Of a stretch of 38,414 bases of DNA, positions 25,504-34,638 are shown one piece after another. Both the position numbers and the translations under genes were made by a program. This DNA comes from an uncultured Arachnia sp. GTDB lineage: Bacteria > Actinomycetota > Actinomycetes > Propionibacteriales > Propionibacteriaceae. Location: contig CANLSH010000031.1 of NCBI GenBank assembly GCA_947493705.1, forward strand, positions 1 through 38,414, given 5' to 3'. The first letter of the stretch is position 1; every line of letters starts with the position of its first letter. The notes beneath the pieces are model-generated. The model worked only from the letters and a program-made list of their open reading frames with translations. It did not search any database and was not told the DNA's origin.

Positions 25504-27363
25504 TCAGCTCTTGGCAGACCTGCGGTTCTTGGCGCGATCATTTGCGTTCAGCGTCACCTTGCGGATGCGCACGATGGCAGGCGTCACCTCGAGACACTCG
25601 TCCACCCCACAGAACTCCAATGCCTGCTCCATGGAGAGGTTCTTCGCCGGGATGAGCCGCTCCAGTTCCTCCCCGGTGGAGGAACGAATGTTGTTGAGCT
25701 TCTTCTCCTTGGTGATGTTCACGTCCATGTCCTCGGCGCGCGGGTTCTCTCCCACCACCATGCCCTCGTAGACATCCGCCCCCGGTGAGACGAACAACGT
25801 GCCCCGCTCCTGGAGATTGAACGAAGCGAACGAGGTCACAGTTCCGACGCGGTCTGCGACGAGTGACCCGGTGGGGCGGGTACGGAAATTACCGGCCCAC
25901 GGCGCGTACCCCTCCGCCTCATGGTTCATGATGCCGGTGCCTCGGGTCTCGGTGAGGAACTCTGTGCGGAACCCGATGAGACCGCGTGCGGGCACGATGA
26001 ATTCGAGCCTGACCCATCCGGTTCCGTGGTTGACCATGACCTCCATGCGGCCGCGGCGCAGCCCCATGAGTTGCGTGACGGTGCCGACGTAGTCCTCGGG
26101 CACGTCGATGGTCAGACGCTCGATGGGCTCGTGAACCTTGCCGTCGATGACCTGGGTGACCACCTGGGGTTTCCCGACGGTCAGCTCGAAACCCTCGCGG
26201 CGCATCATCTCCACGAGGATCGCGAGCTGCAGTTCGCCTCGGCCTTGAACCTCCCAAGTGTCGGGACGCTCGGTGCTGGAGACCTTGATGGACACGTTGC
26301 CGATCAGTTCCGTATCCAAGCGGTTCTTGACGAGGCGAGCGGTCAGATGCTTGCCGGAGCGGCCGGCAAGGGGGGAAGTGTTGATGCCGATGGTCATCGA
26401 GATCGATGGCTGGTCGACGTGGATGAGCGGCAGCGGCTTGGGATCGTCGGGGTCCGAAAGCGTCTCACCGATGGTGATGTCCGGAATACCGGCGATGGCA
26501 ATGATGTCGCCCGGTCCAGCCCAGTCGGCCGGGACACGATCGAGGGCCTTGGTGGTCAGCATCTCAGTGAGTTTCACATTTTTGATGGTGCCGTCGGCCC
26601 TGCACCAGGCCACCTGCTGGCCGCGATGCATCTCACCGGCAACAACACGGCAGAGCGCCAGACGGCCCAGGTACGGCGATGCGTCGAGGTTGGTGACGTG
26701 TGCCTGCAGGGTGGCGCCCTCTTCGTAGTGAGGGGCGGGCACCCGGTTCATGATGGTGGCGAAGAGGGCTTCGAGTGTCTCCCCGTCCGGCATGGAGCCG
26801 TCTTCTGGCTGCGTCAGTGAAGCGCGGCCAGCCTTTGCGGAGGCGTAGACGATGGGGAAGTCCAGAATGTCGGTGTTCTCGTCATCGATGAGGTCCATGA
26901 AGAGGTCGTAGGTCTCCTCGACCACTTCACTGATGCGAGCGTCGGGACGGTCCACCTTGTTCACGACCACGATCAGGGGCAGCTTCTTGGCCAAAGCCTT
27001 GCGCAGTACGAAGCGGGTCTGGGGGAGCGGACCCTCGGAGGCATCGACGAGCAGCACCACACCGTCGACCATTTCCAGGCCGCGTTCCACTTCGCCGCCG
27101 AAATCGGCGTGGCCGGGGGTGTCGATGATGTTGATGGTCACTTCCTGGCCATCCGGTCGCTTGTGCAGGACCGCGGTGTTCTTCGCGAGGATGGTGATGC
27201 CCTTCTCGCGCTCCAGATCCATGGAATCCATCACCTGGGTTTTGACGTCGGAGCCGACGCGAAATGCTCCCGACTGCCACAGCATGGCGTCGACGAGCGT
27301 CGTCTTACCATGATCGACGTGGGCGACGATGGCGACGTTTCGCAGGTCATTGCGAATGGGCAT
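25504..27363 (-). CDS. typA: Ribosome-associated translational GTPase TypA/BipA
   Basis: A 619-residue GTPase of normal TypA length. G1 is AHVDHGKTTLVDAML, G3 is DTPGHADFGGEVERGLE, G4 is VNKVDRPDA and G5 is SAKAG. The C-terminus carries the EF-G-like domains and the TypA-specific region near GLIGFRTEFLTETRGTGIMNHE. It binds ribosomes and supports assembly and translation under stress. ATG 27363 follows GAGGAG. An in-frame extension to 27855 is rejected because it overlaps the divergent SRPBCC gene and breaks the conserved N-terminus MPIRNDLRNVAIVAHVDHG. Confidence 0.97.
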   Translation of the reverse strand: MPIRNDLRNVAIVAHVDHGKTTLVDAMLWQSGAFRVGSDVKTQVMDSMDLEREKGITILAKNTAVLHKRPDGQEVTINIIDTPGHADFGGEVERGLEMVDGVVLLVDASEGPLPQTRFVLRKALAKKLPLIVVVNKVDRPDARISEVVEETYDLFMDLIDDENTDILDFPIVYASAKAGRASLTQPEDGSMPDGETLEALFATIMNRVPAPHYEEGATLQAHVTNLDASPYLGRLALCRVVAGEMHRGQQVAWCRADGTIKNVKLTEMLTTKALDRVPADWAGPGDIIAIAGIPDITIGETLSDPDDPKPLPLIHVDQPSISMTIGINTSPLAGRSGKHLTARLVKNRLDTELIGNVSIKVSSTERPDTWEVQGRGELQLAILVEMMRREGFELTVGKPQVVTQVIDGKVHEPIERLTIDVPEDYVGTVTQLMGLRRGRMEVMVNHGTGWVRLEFIVPARGLIGFRTEFLTETRGTGIMNHEAEGYAPWAGNFRTRPTGSLVADRVGTVTSFASFNLQERGTLFVSPGADVYEGMVVGENPRAEDMDVNITKEKKLNNIRSSTGEELERLIPAKNLSMEQALEFCGVDECLEVTPAIVRIRKVTLNANDRAKNRRSAKS

Positions 27364-27567
27364 GCAGGGGCTCCTCAGTAATGGACAACTCTCCGAGTTT
27401 ACGGCAAGAACCGCGGCGCTCCGAACATGAGGCGTCCCGGCGCCGCGGCGCCTGCTTTCTCGAATGCTGACATGCCGCCCTTCGCCCGTTGCAAGGACTG
27501 GCAGGTGTACGAGACGCCCCAACTCTGCGTTGCTCCGCTGACGTTGGACAAGTGCTTGAATAAGGAC

Positions 27568-28026
27568 ATGACCAAACACGAGCAGGATGCGCGCGTTGTC
27601 AGGGCCGATCGCGAGATTGCGGCCCCCGCTGGTCAGATCTTCGAACTGATCGCGGAACCAGTCCAGCAGCCTCGCTGGGACGGTAACGACAACCTCGTCG
27701 AAGCTCCCGAAGGACAGCGGGTCCGGGCTGTCGGTGATGTCTTCACCATGAAGACCACCAAGGGCAAGGTTCGGGAGAACCATGTGGTCGAGTTCGAAGA
27801 GGGACGACTCATCGCATGGAGGCCAGCGGGGCTCGACGAAGAACCCCCGGGGCACCTCTGGCGATGGGAACTCGAGCCAGTTGGTCCCTCACGAACGCGA
27901 GTCATCCACACGTATGACTGGACTCAGCTGACAGACGAGAAGCGCGTCCCGCGAGCGCGTGCGACCACGCGAGACAGACTTCAGGATTCGCTCGACCGGT
28001 TGGCCGCACTCGCGGAGCACGGGTGA
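27568..28026 (+). CDS. SRPBCC family protein, second paralogue
   Basis: A 152-residue SRPBCC protein: VVRADREIAAPAGQIFELIA at the N-terminus, a middle block GDVFTMKTTKGKVRENHVV, and VIHTYDWTQLTDE towards the end. It resembles the protein encoded at 24910-25374 in the strand landmarks and the YDW-x-x-(V/L)TD block. ATG 27568 is chosen; the in-frame extension to 27427 has no conserved content. It is divergent from typA across 204 bases in which I see no specific element. The ligand is unknown. Confidence 0.83.
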   Translation: MTKHEQDARVVRADREIAAPAGQIFELIAEPVQQPRWDGNDNLVEAPEGQRVRAVGDVFTMKTTKGKVRENHVVEFEEGRLIAWRPAGLDEEPPGHLWRWELEPVGPSRTRVIHTYDWTQLTDEKRVPRARATTRDRLQDSLDRLAALAEHG

Positions 28027-28206
28027 CGGTCGTCATCCACTGATCGCCCGAGGCGGTATGAGGCAGCTCGCTTCCTTGATGGGCCGGTGCCGCCTCGACG
28101 AACTGCTCTACTGAGTCGATCAGCGGCGCCACGTCGTGCCTATCGCGGCTCGCGATACCAGTGGGATTGACGGCTGGCTCGCCCACCTCTCCCCACAGGT
28201 TCACCA

Positions 28207-28755
28207 TCACAGCAGAACAGCCACTGCTGCGCTGAGCACCATGACCCCACCCACAACGAAGCAGAGGAGCATGGGGCCGCGCTTGACGTCGCTGCCGCTG
28301 TCAGATCGGCTCCCGACAGCCATGGCGATCACTGCCCCCACCGATACTGCCCCGCCCATGACGAGGTACAGGGGCGTGGCATACAGCCAGGAGTACGGAG
28401 CAAAGTGCACCGCCACCAGGAGGGTCATGGCGAGCGGGACCAGCGAGTATCGCTCCGAGACCGTCAGGTAGATCACGATGGGCAGTCCCAGCAGCTGCCC
28501 CGATGCGAGGAGGATGACGAGCGTATTCATGCTGGCCATCTCTGGAGCGGGGCCCCCGGGGGTGAGTGCGGTGAGAAGGATGGCCACGGGCAGGGCTGCC
28601 ATACCTTGGAAGAGCGTGAAGAACGCGCCTGTGCGCGCTGACGCACGGCGCCACGCGATGCCGCAGATCAGCCATGTTGTCCCGTATGCAGCAAGGAAGC
28701 CCCAGCCGTAACGGTTCGCCTCCGCCAGCGCGAATCGGTATTCGTCAACGGTCAT
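28207..28755 (-). CDS. Small polytopic membrane protein (possibly DUF7010 family)
   Basis: A 182-residue protein starting MTVDEYRFALAEANRYGWGF, with about six hydrophobic helices and no catalytic motif. Its N-terminus and size fit small membrane proteins I recall as DUF7010; this assignment is tentative. ATG 28755 follows GAAGGA; the in-frame extension to 28812 has no support. It lies 125 bases downstream of the SMC operon on the same strand. The 180 bases on its 3' side hold no clear gene. No link to the defence-type operon can be shown. Confidence 0.65.
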   Translation of the reverse strand: MTVDEYRFALAEANRYGWGFLAAYGTTWLICGIAWRRASARTGAFFTLFQGMAALPVAILLTALTPGGPAPEMASMNTLVILLASGQLLGLPIVIYLTVSERYSLVPLAMTLLVAVHFAPYSWLYATPLYLVMGGAVSVGAVIAMAVGSRSDSGSDVKRGPMLLCFVVGGVMVLSAAVAVLL

Positions 28756-28880
28756 GTGTGTCCTTCTCGGTATCTCGTGGCGGGGTTTCGACGGGTCGCT
28801 GTCCTGGGGCATGGAGTTTTGAACTGTTCGTGGTCAATACGACCGCGACGATGACGAATCTCCATGCTCTGTGACAGCAC

Positions 28881-30062
28881 TCACGATGAGGGCGGACTGC
28901 GAGGATCAAGATCGCGCATGAGGTCGTCCACCAGCTCCTCCTCGTAGACGACTCCGCTCTCCGGCATCCGCCACGGCGTGGCGGTGGGGTTGTCCGCGAT
29001 GATGGCCGCGACGATGGCGCGGCCGGTGGCGTCGGAATCGGCCTGCACCCTGATGACGGTTTGTGGACCGACGGCTTCGAGGAGTTGCAGTGCGGCGGCA
29101 CTTGGGCGGCCGAAGGTACAGATCAGGGGGTGGGAAGTTGCTCCCAGCGTGTCGGCCGCGGCTTCGACGATGGAAGGGTTCTCACAGACGAAGACGGCGG
29201 GCACCGAGCTCGGCACGGACAGGTGCCCCGCCATGGATCGCAGCGTCAACCAGAGGGGCTCGCCAGCTGCGGCGTTGGCGATTGCAACCGCTCGGGCTTC
29301 TCCCTCAAGCGGGAGATTGAGCACGAGTACCTGGGACGAGACCTGGTCACACACCACCCCGACGCTGGCCCAAGCGGCACGCCAGTCCTTCACCGTGCTG
29401 GCTGCCGCCTCGGAATTCGTTCCGGAACGCACCAACGCCTCCAGCTGTACGAACCGAACGACCGCTCTGCCCAGTGCCGTGCTCCGGTCCAGCGCGTGCG
29501 CGTCACCGAAAACGCGCGCCGCGAGTACAGCCAGTCCGACGCTGCTGCCCGGAGCGGGAAGCCCCGCCAGAGCCCGAGTGATCTGTTCGGCGTCCGCCGT
29601 GGTGGTGCGACGGCCGAAGAGCCCACGCAACACTGACTCCGCGGAGGCGCCCGGAGTCTCGGAAGCGCCGGTCCGGTCCAGGAGGGCAGCGCGTAACGTG
29701 GTGACTGCCTGCTCGTGGTCCCGCACACCCTCCTGCCGGATGTTGCGCCGGTCCTGCAGCACATCGCGCCACGGACCGAAGCGGTGCCTGACAACGGATT
29801 CCAGGGTGGTGCCGTTGGCCTCCAAACCGGCTCGCAGTTCGCGCCATCTGACAGCTTCTCCCGAGGCCACCCACGTGGCCGGCAGCATTCGTCCCACCTG
29901 CCGACGTTCCTCTTCGCTCAACTCCACCCGGCATGCGCCGCCGGCCAGTGCCTGACCTCGCTCGAACCTGGCAAAGGCCTCGGTGAGCACGCGACGGGGC
30001 CCCTCCTCGCTGGCCCATCTGACGATATGGCTCGGGACAGCAGTAGGTTCGTGATCGCTCAC
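28881..30062 (-). CDS. DUF3323/DUF2399 (TIGR02679-type) Toprim protein, putative nuclease of the SMC operon
   Basis: A 393-residue protein. The N-terminal half matches the helical DUF3323 part (FARFERGQALAGGACRVEL, HRFGPWRDVLQDRR). The C-terminal DUF2399 part is a Toprim-like fold related to topoisomerase VI A: FVCENPSIVEAAADTLG has the catalytic Glu (E294), and the D-x-D pair is D342/D344 in VQADSDATGR, followed by PWRMP. Family members usually read DFDWxG here, so this copy is diverged but keeps all three acidic residues. By analogy with JetD and MksG it would be the DNA-cleaving subunit (inference). GTG 30062 has GAGGGG upstream and overlaps the preceding small ORF as GTGA. An in-frame ATG lies at 30164, but the conserved domain begins at GTG 30062. 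Confidence 0.85.
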   Translation of the reverse strand: MSDHEPTAVPSHIVRWASEEGPRRVLTEAFARFERGQALAGGACRVELSEEERRQVGRMLPATWVASGEAVRWRELRAGLEANGTTLESVVRHRFGPWRDVLQDRRNIRQEGVRDHEQAVTTLRAALLDRTGASETPGASAESVLRGLFGRRTTTADAEQITRALAGLPAPGSSVGLAVLAARVFGDAHALDRSTALGRAVVRFVQLEALVRSGTNSEAAASTVKDWRAAWASVGVVCDQVSSQVLVLNLPLEGEARAVAIANAAAGEPLWLTLRSMAGHLSVPSSVPAVFVCENPSIVEAAADTLGATSHPLICTFGRPSAAALQLLEAVGPQTVIRVQADSDATGRAIVAAIIADNPTATPWRMPESGVVYEEELVDDLMRDLDPRSPPSS

Positions 30063-30472
30063 GGCAGGATCCCCTCGCCTGCCGAGCCGTAGGGCGACCT
30101 TTCGTCGCATAGTGCAGCGGGAAATTGCCGCTTCTTCGCTGATCGGATAGTCGCAGCGAGGCATGCGTCGTCCTGAGTGCCGCTGCGAGGAACAAGCAGC
30201 GGTGTGTCGAAGGAGGCAGCGACTTGGTCGAGATCACTTGCGGCTGCCCGGGACCTCGACACGCGTCGGGCTCCTTCGTCGCCGAGCGCTACTCGGTCAG
30301 CGGGTGGGGGAGAGATGCCCGATCTCGCTCGGCCGGTGGTGCCCCTTCCCCGGTGCTCGGGACGTCGAAGTGGTTTTGGACGGTCATGTGTTGGTGACGC
30401 CTCACCGCTGCATCCGCTCGCCAGCCGGACGTCGATAGCTCCCAGGACCGGGAAGCCGTCACCCTTGCTCAC
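30059..30472 (-). CDS. Unrecognised 137-residue ORF between the SMC and Toprim genes
   Basis: GTG 30472 overlaps the SMC stop (GTGA) and TGA 30061-30059 overlaps the Toprim gene start (GTGA). The frame is therefore linked on both sides by the same 4-nt overlap used at every other junction of this operon. The protein starts VSKGDGFPVLGAIDVRLA, then is rich in Arg, Gly, Ser, Pro and Ala, and ends SAGEGILP. It matches no family I recognise, has no membrane helix, and may be largely disordered. Third-position GC is high in the first 20 codons and weaker afterwards, so part of it may not be under coding constraint. Alternatives are a leader region, or drifted sequence inserted into the operon. Confidence 0.5.
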   Translation of the reverse strand: MSKGDGFPVLGAIDVRLASGCSGEASPTHDRPKPLRRPEHRGRGTTGRARSGISPPPADRVALGDEGARRVSRSRAAASDLDQVAASFDTPLLVPRSGTQDDACLAATIRSAKKRQFPAALCDERSPYGSAGEGILP

Positions 30473-33400
30473 AACAGCATCTCCTCGGTCGCTTCCTCCA
30501 CCGCATCCGCGGAACTCGACGGAAGGTCCAGCGACCGGAGTTCGCCGCCCGCCCACAGCTCCAGCAACAGATCCGCGCCCGGCAGTGGATGCTCCGCCCG
30601 CACCACCTGATGAATGGCAGCGGTGGGTACCGTCGGCACGTTCACGAGCCTCGACGGCCCGGCGAGCAGGACGTCGAAGTCGAACTCCTGGAACAGATCC
30701 ATGACGATGGCGCGGTTTGCGGAATCCAGGCCGTCGAAAGCCTCGTCCAGCCAGAGCGGTCGCGGGCTCTGGTGCATGTCCTCATACAGCGCCGCCAGCG
30801 TCGCCACCAGCGGCAGCATCAGCATCACCACGCGGGCGCCTCCGGACATCACCGCGAACGCCTTGGTGGTCAGGGGCGCCCATCGCCCACTTGCTCCGAC
30901 GCGGCGCTGTAGCTGGACGTCGAACCACTTGCGGTAGTCCAGCTGCTCGCCCAACCGCTCGCGCCAGTTGGCGTCGCCCTCGGCCTCGGCGGCGCGCTTG
31001 GTGGCCTCCACCAGGTCCTTCAGGTAGCCGCTGATACGCGCCGACACCTCCGGATTTGCCAGCGTGGGCCCCGTCACCGCCTCGATGAGTCCTTCGTGTT
31101 CAACCAGCGGCACCAACGAAATCCGGAGTGAGGTGTGCGTGGTGCCGGTGGCATGCTCCGCCAGGATCTTGTTGGTGCGGGCCACGAGTGCCTGCGAGTG
31201 CCCGATCCGGTCACGCAGGTGCTCCAAGAACGTGGAGCCCAGCAGTTGCTCCAGAGTCTGGCGCACCTTCTCGTCGTAGGAACCCTTGAGTTCGTGCTGG
31301 ATCTCGGCGAGACGGGTCAGCGCTGGGGAGATCCCGAATGTCGCCGCGGAGGCATCAACGCGGATGGAGGCGACGAACAGGCCGTCCTGCTCATGCAGTT
31401 GCAGGGAGCGGCCGCGCGTCTCCAACTCCATGCGCGTCTCCTCGGCGCGACGTTGCAGAGTGGACACCGTCGAGGAGATGGCGTCCTGCTGTGGCCCCGA
31501 TTCCTCCGGCCAATTGGCGATGGTGACGGCTCGACGGACCTCGGCCACCTGATCGCGCACGTGCACGATCCCGGATGACCCAGGCTCGGGCAGCTCCACA
31601 TCGAGTTCGCCGGGGAGGCCGTGATCCACCAGCTCCCGGAAGCGGGCGAATGTGCGGTCACGCTCCACGACGGCGCGCTCCCGCCTCTCGGCCGTGTCGG
31701 CCAGTTTTGTCTGCGCGCTCCCAAGCTCCTTGTGGACACCGCCCAGTTCACTCTGGAGGCTGGCTCGGTCCTGCTGTGCGCGCATGAGCGTGGTTTCCAG
31801 TTCGCCGAGCCGTGCCCGGATTTCTTGGTCCTGTGCGTGAATGGTGCTTTGCAGCCCGACGAGCGCTTCCTGGCTGGCGGCCAGTTCCGCTGCCCGGTGC
31901 TCGTGTCTGGCCTGCTCATCCTCCAACTCACCGCGACGCTCACGCAGGCTGGCACGGGCCAGTTCCAGTTCACGGCCAACGCCCAGCTCGACGTCGATAC
32001 GGCGCTCCAGTGTGGTGAGCTTCTGCTCGGCGCCATGCAACTTTTCGCGCAGTGCCTCCAGATCACTGCGGGATCGGGGCAGCGACCAGTCGGTGCAGTA
32101 TTCACCCAAGGCGGCCCAACGGGTATCGGCGATCACCCGCAATCCGGAGGCGTTCTGGCGGTCCTGCTCCGCCGTCTCCGTCAAAGTCTCGGCGTTGCGG
32201 TCCCGTTCACGGGCGAGCAGGAGCGAGTTGACGAGCGACGTGTCATCCGGGCTGTTGTCCATGGCGCGCCCGAGTTCCGCCAGGCGCTCCTCGGCCGTAG
32301 CCATGTCGCTTTCCGCCTGTTCAGCGGCTGCCTCGGCCGTTGCTCTGGCGGCGGCCAGTTCACTCAGGCGACGTGCGCGCTGCGCCGAACGCGCGGCCTC
32401 GCCAAGCCATTCGGCGTGTTTGAAGCGGGACGCGGCCATGCCAGCGAGCGAGTGTGTCCGCCAGCGTCCGTCGAGGCTGACGGTAATCCCGGTGGCCGGC
32501 AGCTCGCCGTCGACCAGCAGCACTCCGCCGAGGAATTCTGCCACCACGTGCTCAAGGTCTCCGGAGTCCTCGGCTGGTTGCAGCACCTCCAACAGGGATC
32601 GCGACGAGGCGGTGGTCCCGGATGGTGCCAGCACCGTGTCGAAGCCATCGCGATCCCGTCGGTGAAGACCGTCAGGACTGACCCAGGCATCGAGGAATCC
32701 GGAGGCGGCGAGCGCTGCCTCCAGGGTTGCCAGCTGCTCTCCTGACAGATGCTGACGCGGATCCACGAGTGACCACAAGGGTGCCCCCTGATCCTGCCCG
32801 TGGCTGGGGCGAGTGCGGCGCGCCCACGTGCTGGGCCCGGCCATCCGCGGGGTGGGAGCTGTCTCCAACTCGGTGATGGCGTCCGTGAGCTCGCGCACTT
32901 CCTGGCAGGCGCCGCGACCCCGCTGCAGCGCATCGGAGCGGGACTGCAACCACGGTGCCTGCGCTGGCTGGAACCATCTCGTCCGCAGTTCTTCGCGGAG
33001 CACGACGCGGTGCTCCGTCTCCTCAGGGGAGCGCGGCAACCCCTCCACGAGCGTGTCCAGCAGGACGTCGTCGACAGGACTCGGCGCGTGGGCGGCCCAG
33101 GCGAGAAGAGCCTCGGACAGACGGGTCCGCGACTCCTCGGCGTCTGCCCATGCCGTGCTCGCGAACTGCCTGGCCGCGCTGGCCTGATCGGCGCTGCGTG
33201 CCGCTTGGGCCTCGGCACCGTCCGCCGCCGTTGCGGCCGTGGCAACCGCATTCTCCAACGTGAGGGCCTGCGATGCCTGGGTGCGCCGGTCATGCAGACG
33301 TTGCCGGAGATCGGGGACATCCAGCTCCCGCGAAGTGTGGATTCCGCAGGACTGCAGATCGTTATCCAGCGCAGTCCGGGCACGCGAGGCTTCCTCCTCA

Positions 33401-34638
33401 GCGCCGAGGAGCTGTCGTTCACCGTCGACGACACGATCCTGCGCAGCGGATTCCCGTTCCCGCAGGTGTGAGACGCGATTCTCCTGTTCGCGAAGGCCGG
33501 CGCCGAGGCGTCGGGTTTCTGCTTCCAACTCCCGGACCCTCTGCAGGCGCTGGGCCGCATCCCTGTATTCGACGGAGTCCTTCAGTTCTTCACGGGTACG
33601 GGACGTGGCATCGATGAGGCCCTCCAACTCCCTGATCCGCTCATCGCAGTCCGAAAGACGCTTTTCGCAGTCCGTCAGCGCATCGTGGGCGGCGCGTTCG
33701 TCGCGTGTCACACGATCAAACTCAGTGCGGGCTTCGGCGGCCATGTCCGCGCGATGACGCAACTGCGCCCGCACCCACGGCAGCCATCCGCGGGAGCGGA
33801 AGGTCTTCAGCGCGGCAGTGGCCTTGTCGACGGCGTCGAGGTCACGCTGAATCTGTTCCACCTGATCCCAGCCGCTGGCCAGGGCATCCACCTCGCTGCG
33901 CTCCAGCTCCGGCAGGGAATCGCGCAGGAACGCTTGCACCGTCGGGATGTGCAACTGCTCGCCGAGCTTGGGGGTGCGCGTGAGCCGTAACAGCTTGCCG
34001 GTGGCCTCGAGTCGTTCCTCGCCGGTACCCAGCAGGTACTGCGCCACGTGCCGACGGTATGAGCTGGCATTGGGATGGGTCACCAACTCCGGCGACGAGA
34101 GGTCCTTCGGTGAGATCACGGTGCGGTTGTCGGTCAGGTTCACTCCTGAGCGCACCCGTTCCTGGCCATGGAGCGTGCACCAGGTGGGTTTCACCTGGCT
34201 CGTGGCGCTGGGGGCGTCGGCGAACAGCAGGCAGGTGTAGTACTCGGGCCCGGATTCGCGCAGGATGCCGTACTCCACCCACAACCAGCCGCGGCTGCGT
34301 GACGTGTTGATGGGGCGACGGTCTCCGTCTGTGTCGGTGGGCACCACGTAGTAGGCGAACCGCTTCCCGGAGCGTCCGAGCGTGTCGATGTTGCTCTGGT
34401 CCGTGCTGCCAAGCCACGGGATCAGGGTAGTCAGCGCCATCAGGGTTGACTTGCCCGTCTCGTTGCCGCCCATGAGCTGGGCCCAACCGCCCGCGTACCA
34501 GTATTCGGAGATCTCGAACTCCCACAGATTCACCACGCCAGCGCGCAGCACCTGCCACCGATCAGCGCGTGTCGGTGAGGGGAGACCGCCGCTGATGGCG
34601 GCTTCCCGCCAGCCCCGCATGGCAGCGTCGGTGGTCAT
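30469..34638 (-). CDS. SMC-like ATPase (TIGR02680-type) of the DUF2397-DUF2398-DUF2399 system
   Basis: A 1389-residue SMC/MukB-like ABC ATPase. The N-terminal head has Walker A at residues 57-65 (GGNETGKST). A coiled coil spans about 255-600, a hinge-like globular segment about 600-745 (PLWSLVDPRQHLS, SGFLDAWVSPDG), and a second coil about 750-1040. The C-terminal head has signature MSGGARVVMLMLPL (1264 on), Walker B PLWLDEAFDG (Asp1298, Glu1299) and D-loop GLD. The usual switch segment is replaced by LLAGPSRL. ATPase residues are intact, so it is probably active. Established: SMC proteins with kleisin and KITE partners extrude DNA loops. Inference: this is the motor of a plasmid-restricting complex like JetC. 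ATG overlaps the preceding stop and GAGGAG precedes it. Confidence 0.92.
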   Translation of the reverse strand: MTTDAAMRGWREAAISGGLPSPTRADRWQVLRAGVVNLWEFEISEYWYAGGWAQLMGGNETGKSTLMALTTLIPWLGSTDQSNIDTLGRSGKRFAYYVVPTDTDGDRRPINTSRSRGWLWVEYGILRESGPEYYTCLLFADAPSATSQVKPTWCTLHGQERVRSGVNLTDNRTVISPKDLSSPELVTHPNASSYRRHVAQYLLGTGEERLEATGKLLRLTRTPKLGEQLHIPTVQAFLRDSLPELERSEVDALASGWDQVEQIQRDLDAVDKATAALKTFRSRGWLPWVRAQLRHRADMAAEARTEFDRVTRDERAAHDALTDCEKRLSDCDERIRELEGLIDATSRTREELKDSVEYRDAAQRLQRVRELEAETRRLGAGLREQENRVSHLRERESAAQDRVVDGERQLLGAEEEASRARTALDNDLQSCGIHTSRELDVPDLRQRLHDRRTQASQALTLENAVATAATAADGAEAQAARSADQASAARQFASTAWADAEESRTRLSEALLAWAAHAPSPVDDVLLDTLVEGLPRSPEETEHRVVLREELRTRWFQPAQAPWLQSRSDALQRGRGACQEVRELTDAITELETAPTPRMAGPSTWARRTRPSHGQDQGAPLWSLVDPRQHLSGEQLATLEAALAASGFLDAWVSPDGLHRRDRDGFDTVLAPSGTTASSRSLLEVLQPAEDSGDLEHVVAEFLGGVLLVDGELPATGITVSLDGRWRTHSLAGMAASRFKHAEWLGEAARSAQRARRLSELAAARATAEAAAEQAESDMATAEERLAELGRAMDNSPDDTSLVNSLLLARERDRNAETLTETAEQDRQNASGLRVIADTRWAALGEYCTDWSLPRSRSDLEALREKLHGAEQKLTTLERRIDVELGVGRELELARASLRERRGELEDEQARHEHRAAELAASQEALVGLQSTIHAQDQEIRARLGELETTLMRAQQDRASLQSELGGVHKELGSAQTKLADTAERRERAVVERDRTFARFRELVDHGLPGELDVELPEPGSSGIVHVRDQVAEVRRAVTIANWPEESGPQQDAISSTVSTLQRRAEETRMELETRGRSLQLHEQDGLFVASIRVDASAATFGISPALTRLAEIQHELKGSYDEKVRQTLEQLLGSTFLEHLRDRIGHSQALVARTNKILAEHATGTTHTSLRISLVPLVEHEGLIEAVTGPTLANPEVSARISGYLKDLVEATKRAAEAEGDANWRERLGEQLDYRKWFDVQLQRRVGASGRWAPLTTKAFAVMSGGARVVMLMLPLVATLAALYEDMHQSPRPLWLDEAFDGLDSANRAIVMDLFQEFDFDVLLAGPSRLVNVPTVPTAAIHQVVRAEHPLPGADLLLELWAGGELRSLDLPSSSADAVEEATEEMLL

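Noticed and set aside
28030..28207. A minus-strand fragment resembling an IS transposase core (RDRHDVAPLIDSV)
   Set aside because: The resemblance is confined to about 15 residues, with no catalytic residues, inverted repeats or target duplication seen.
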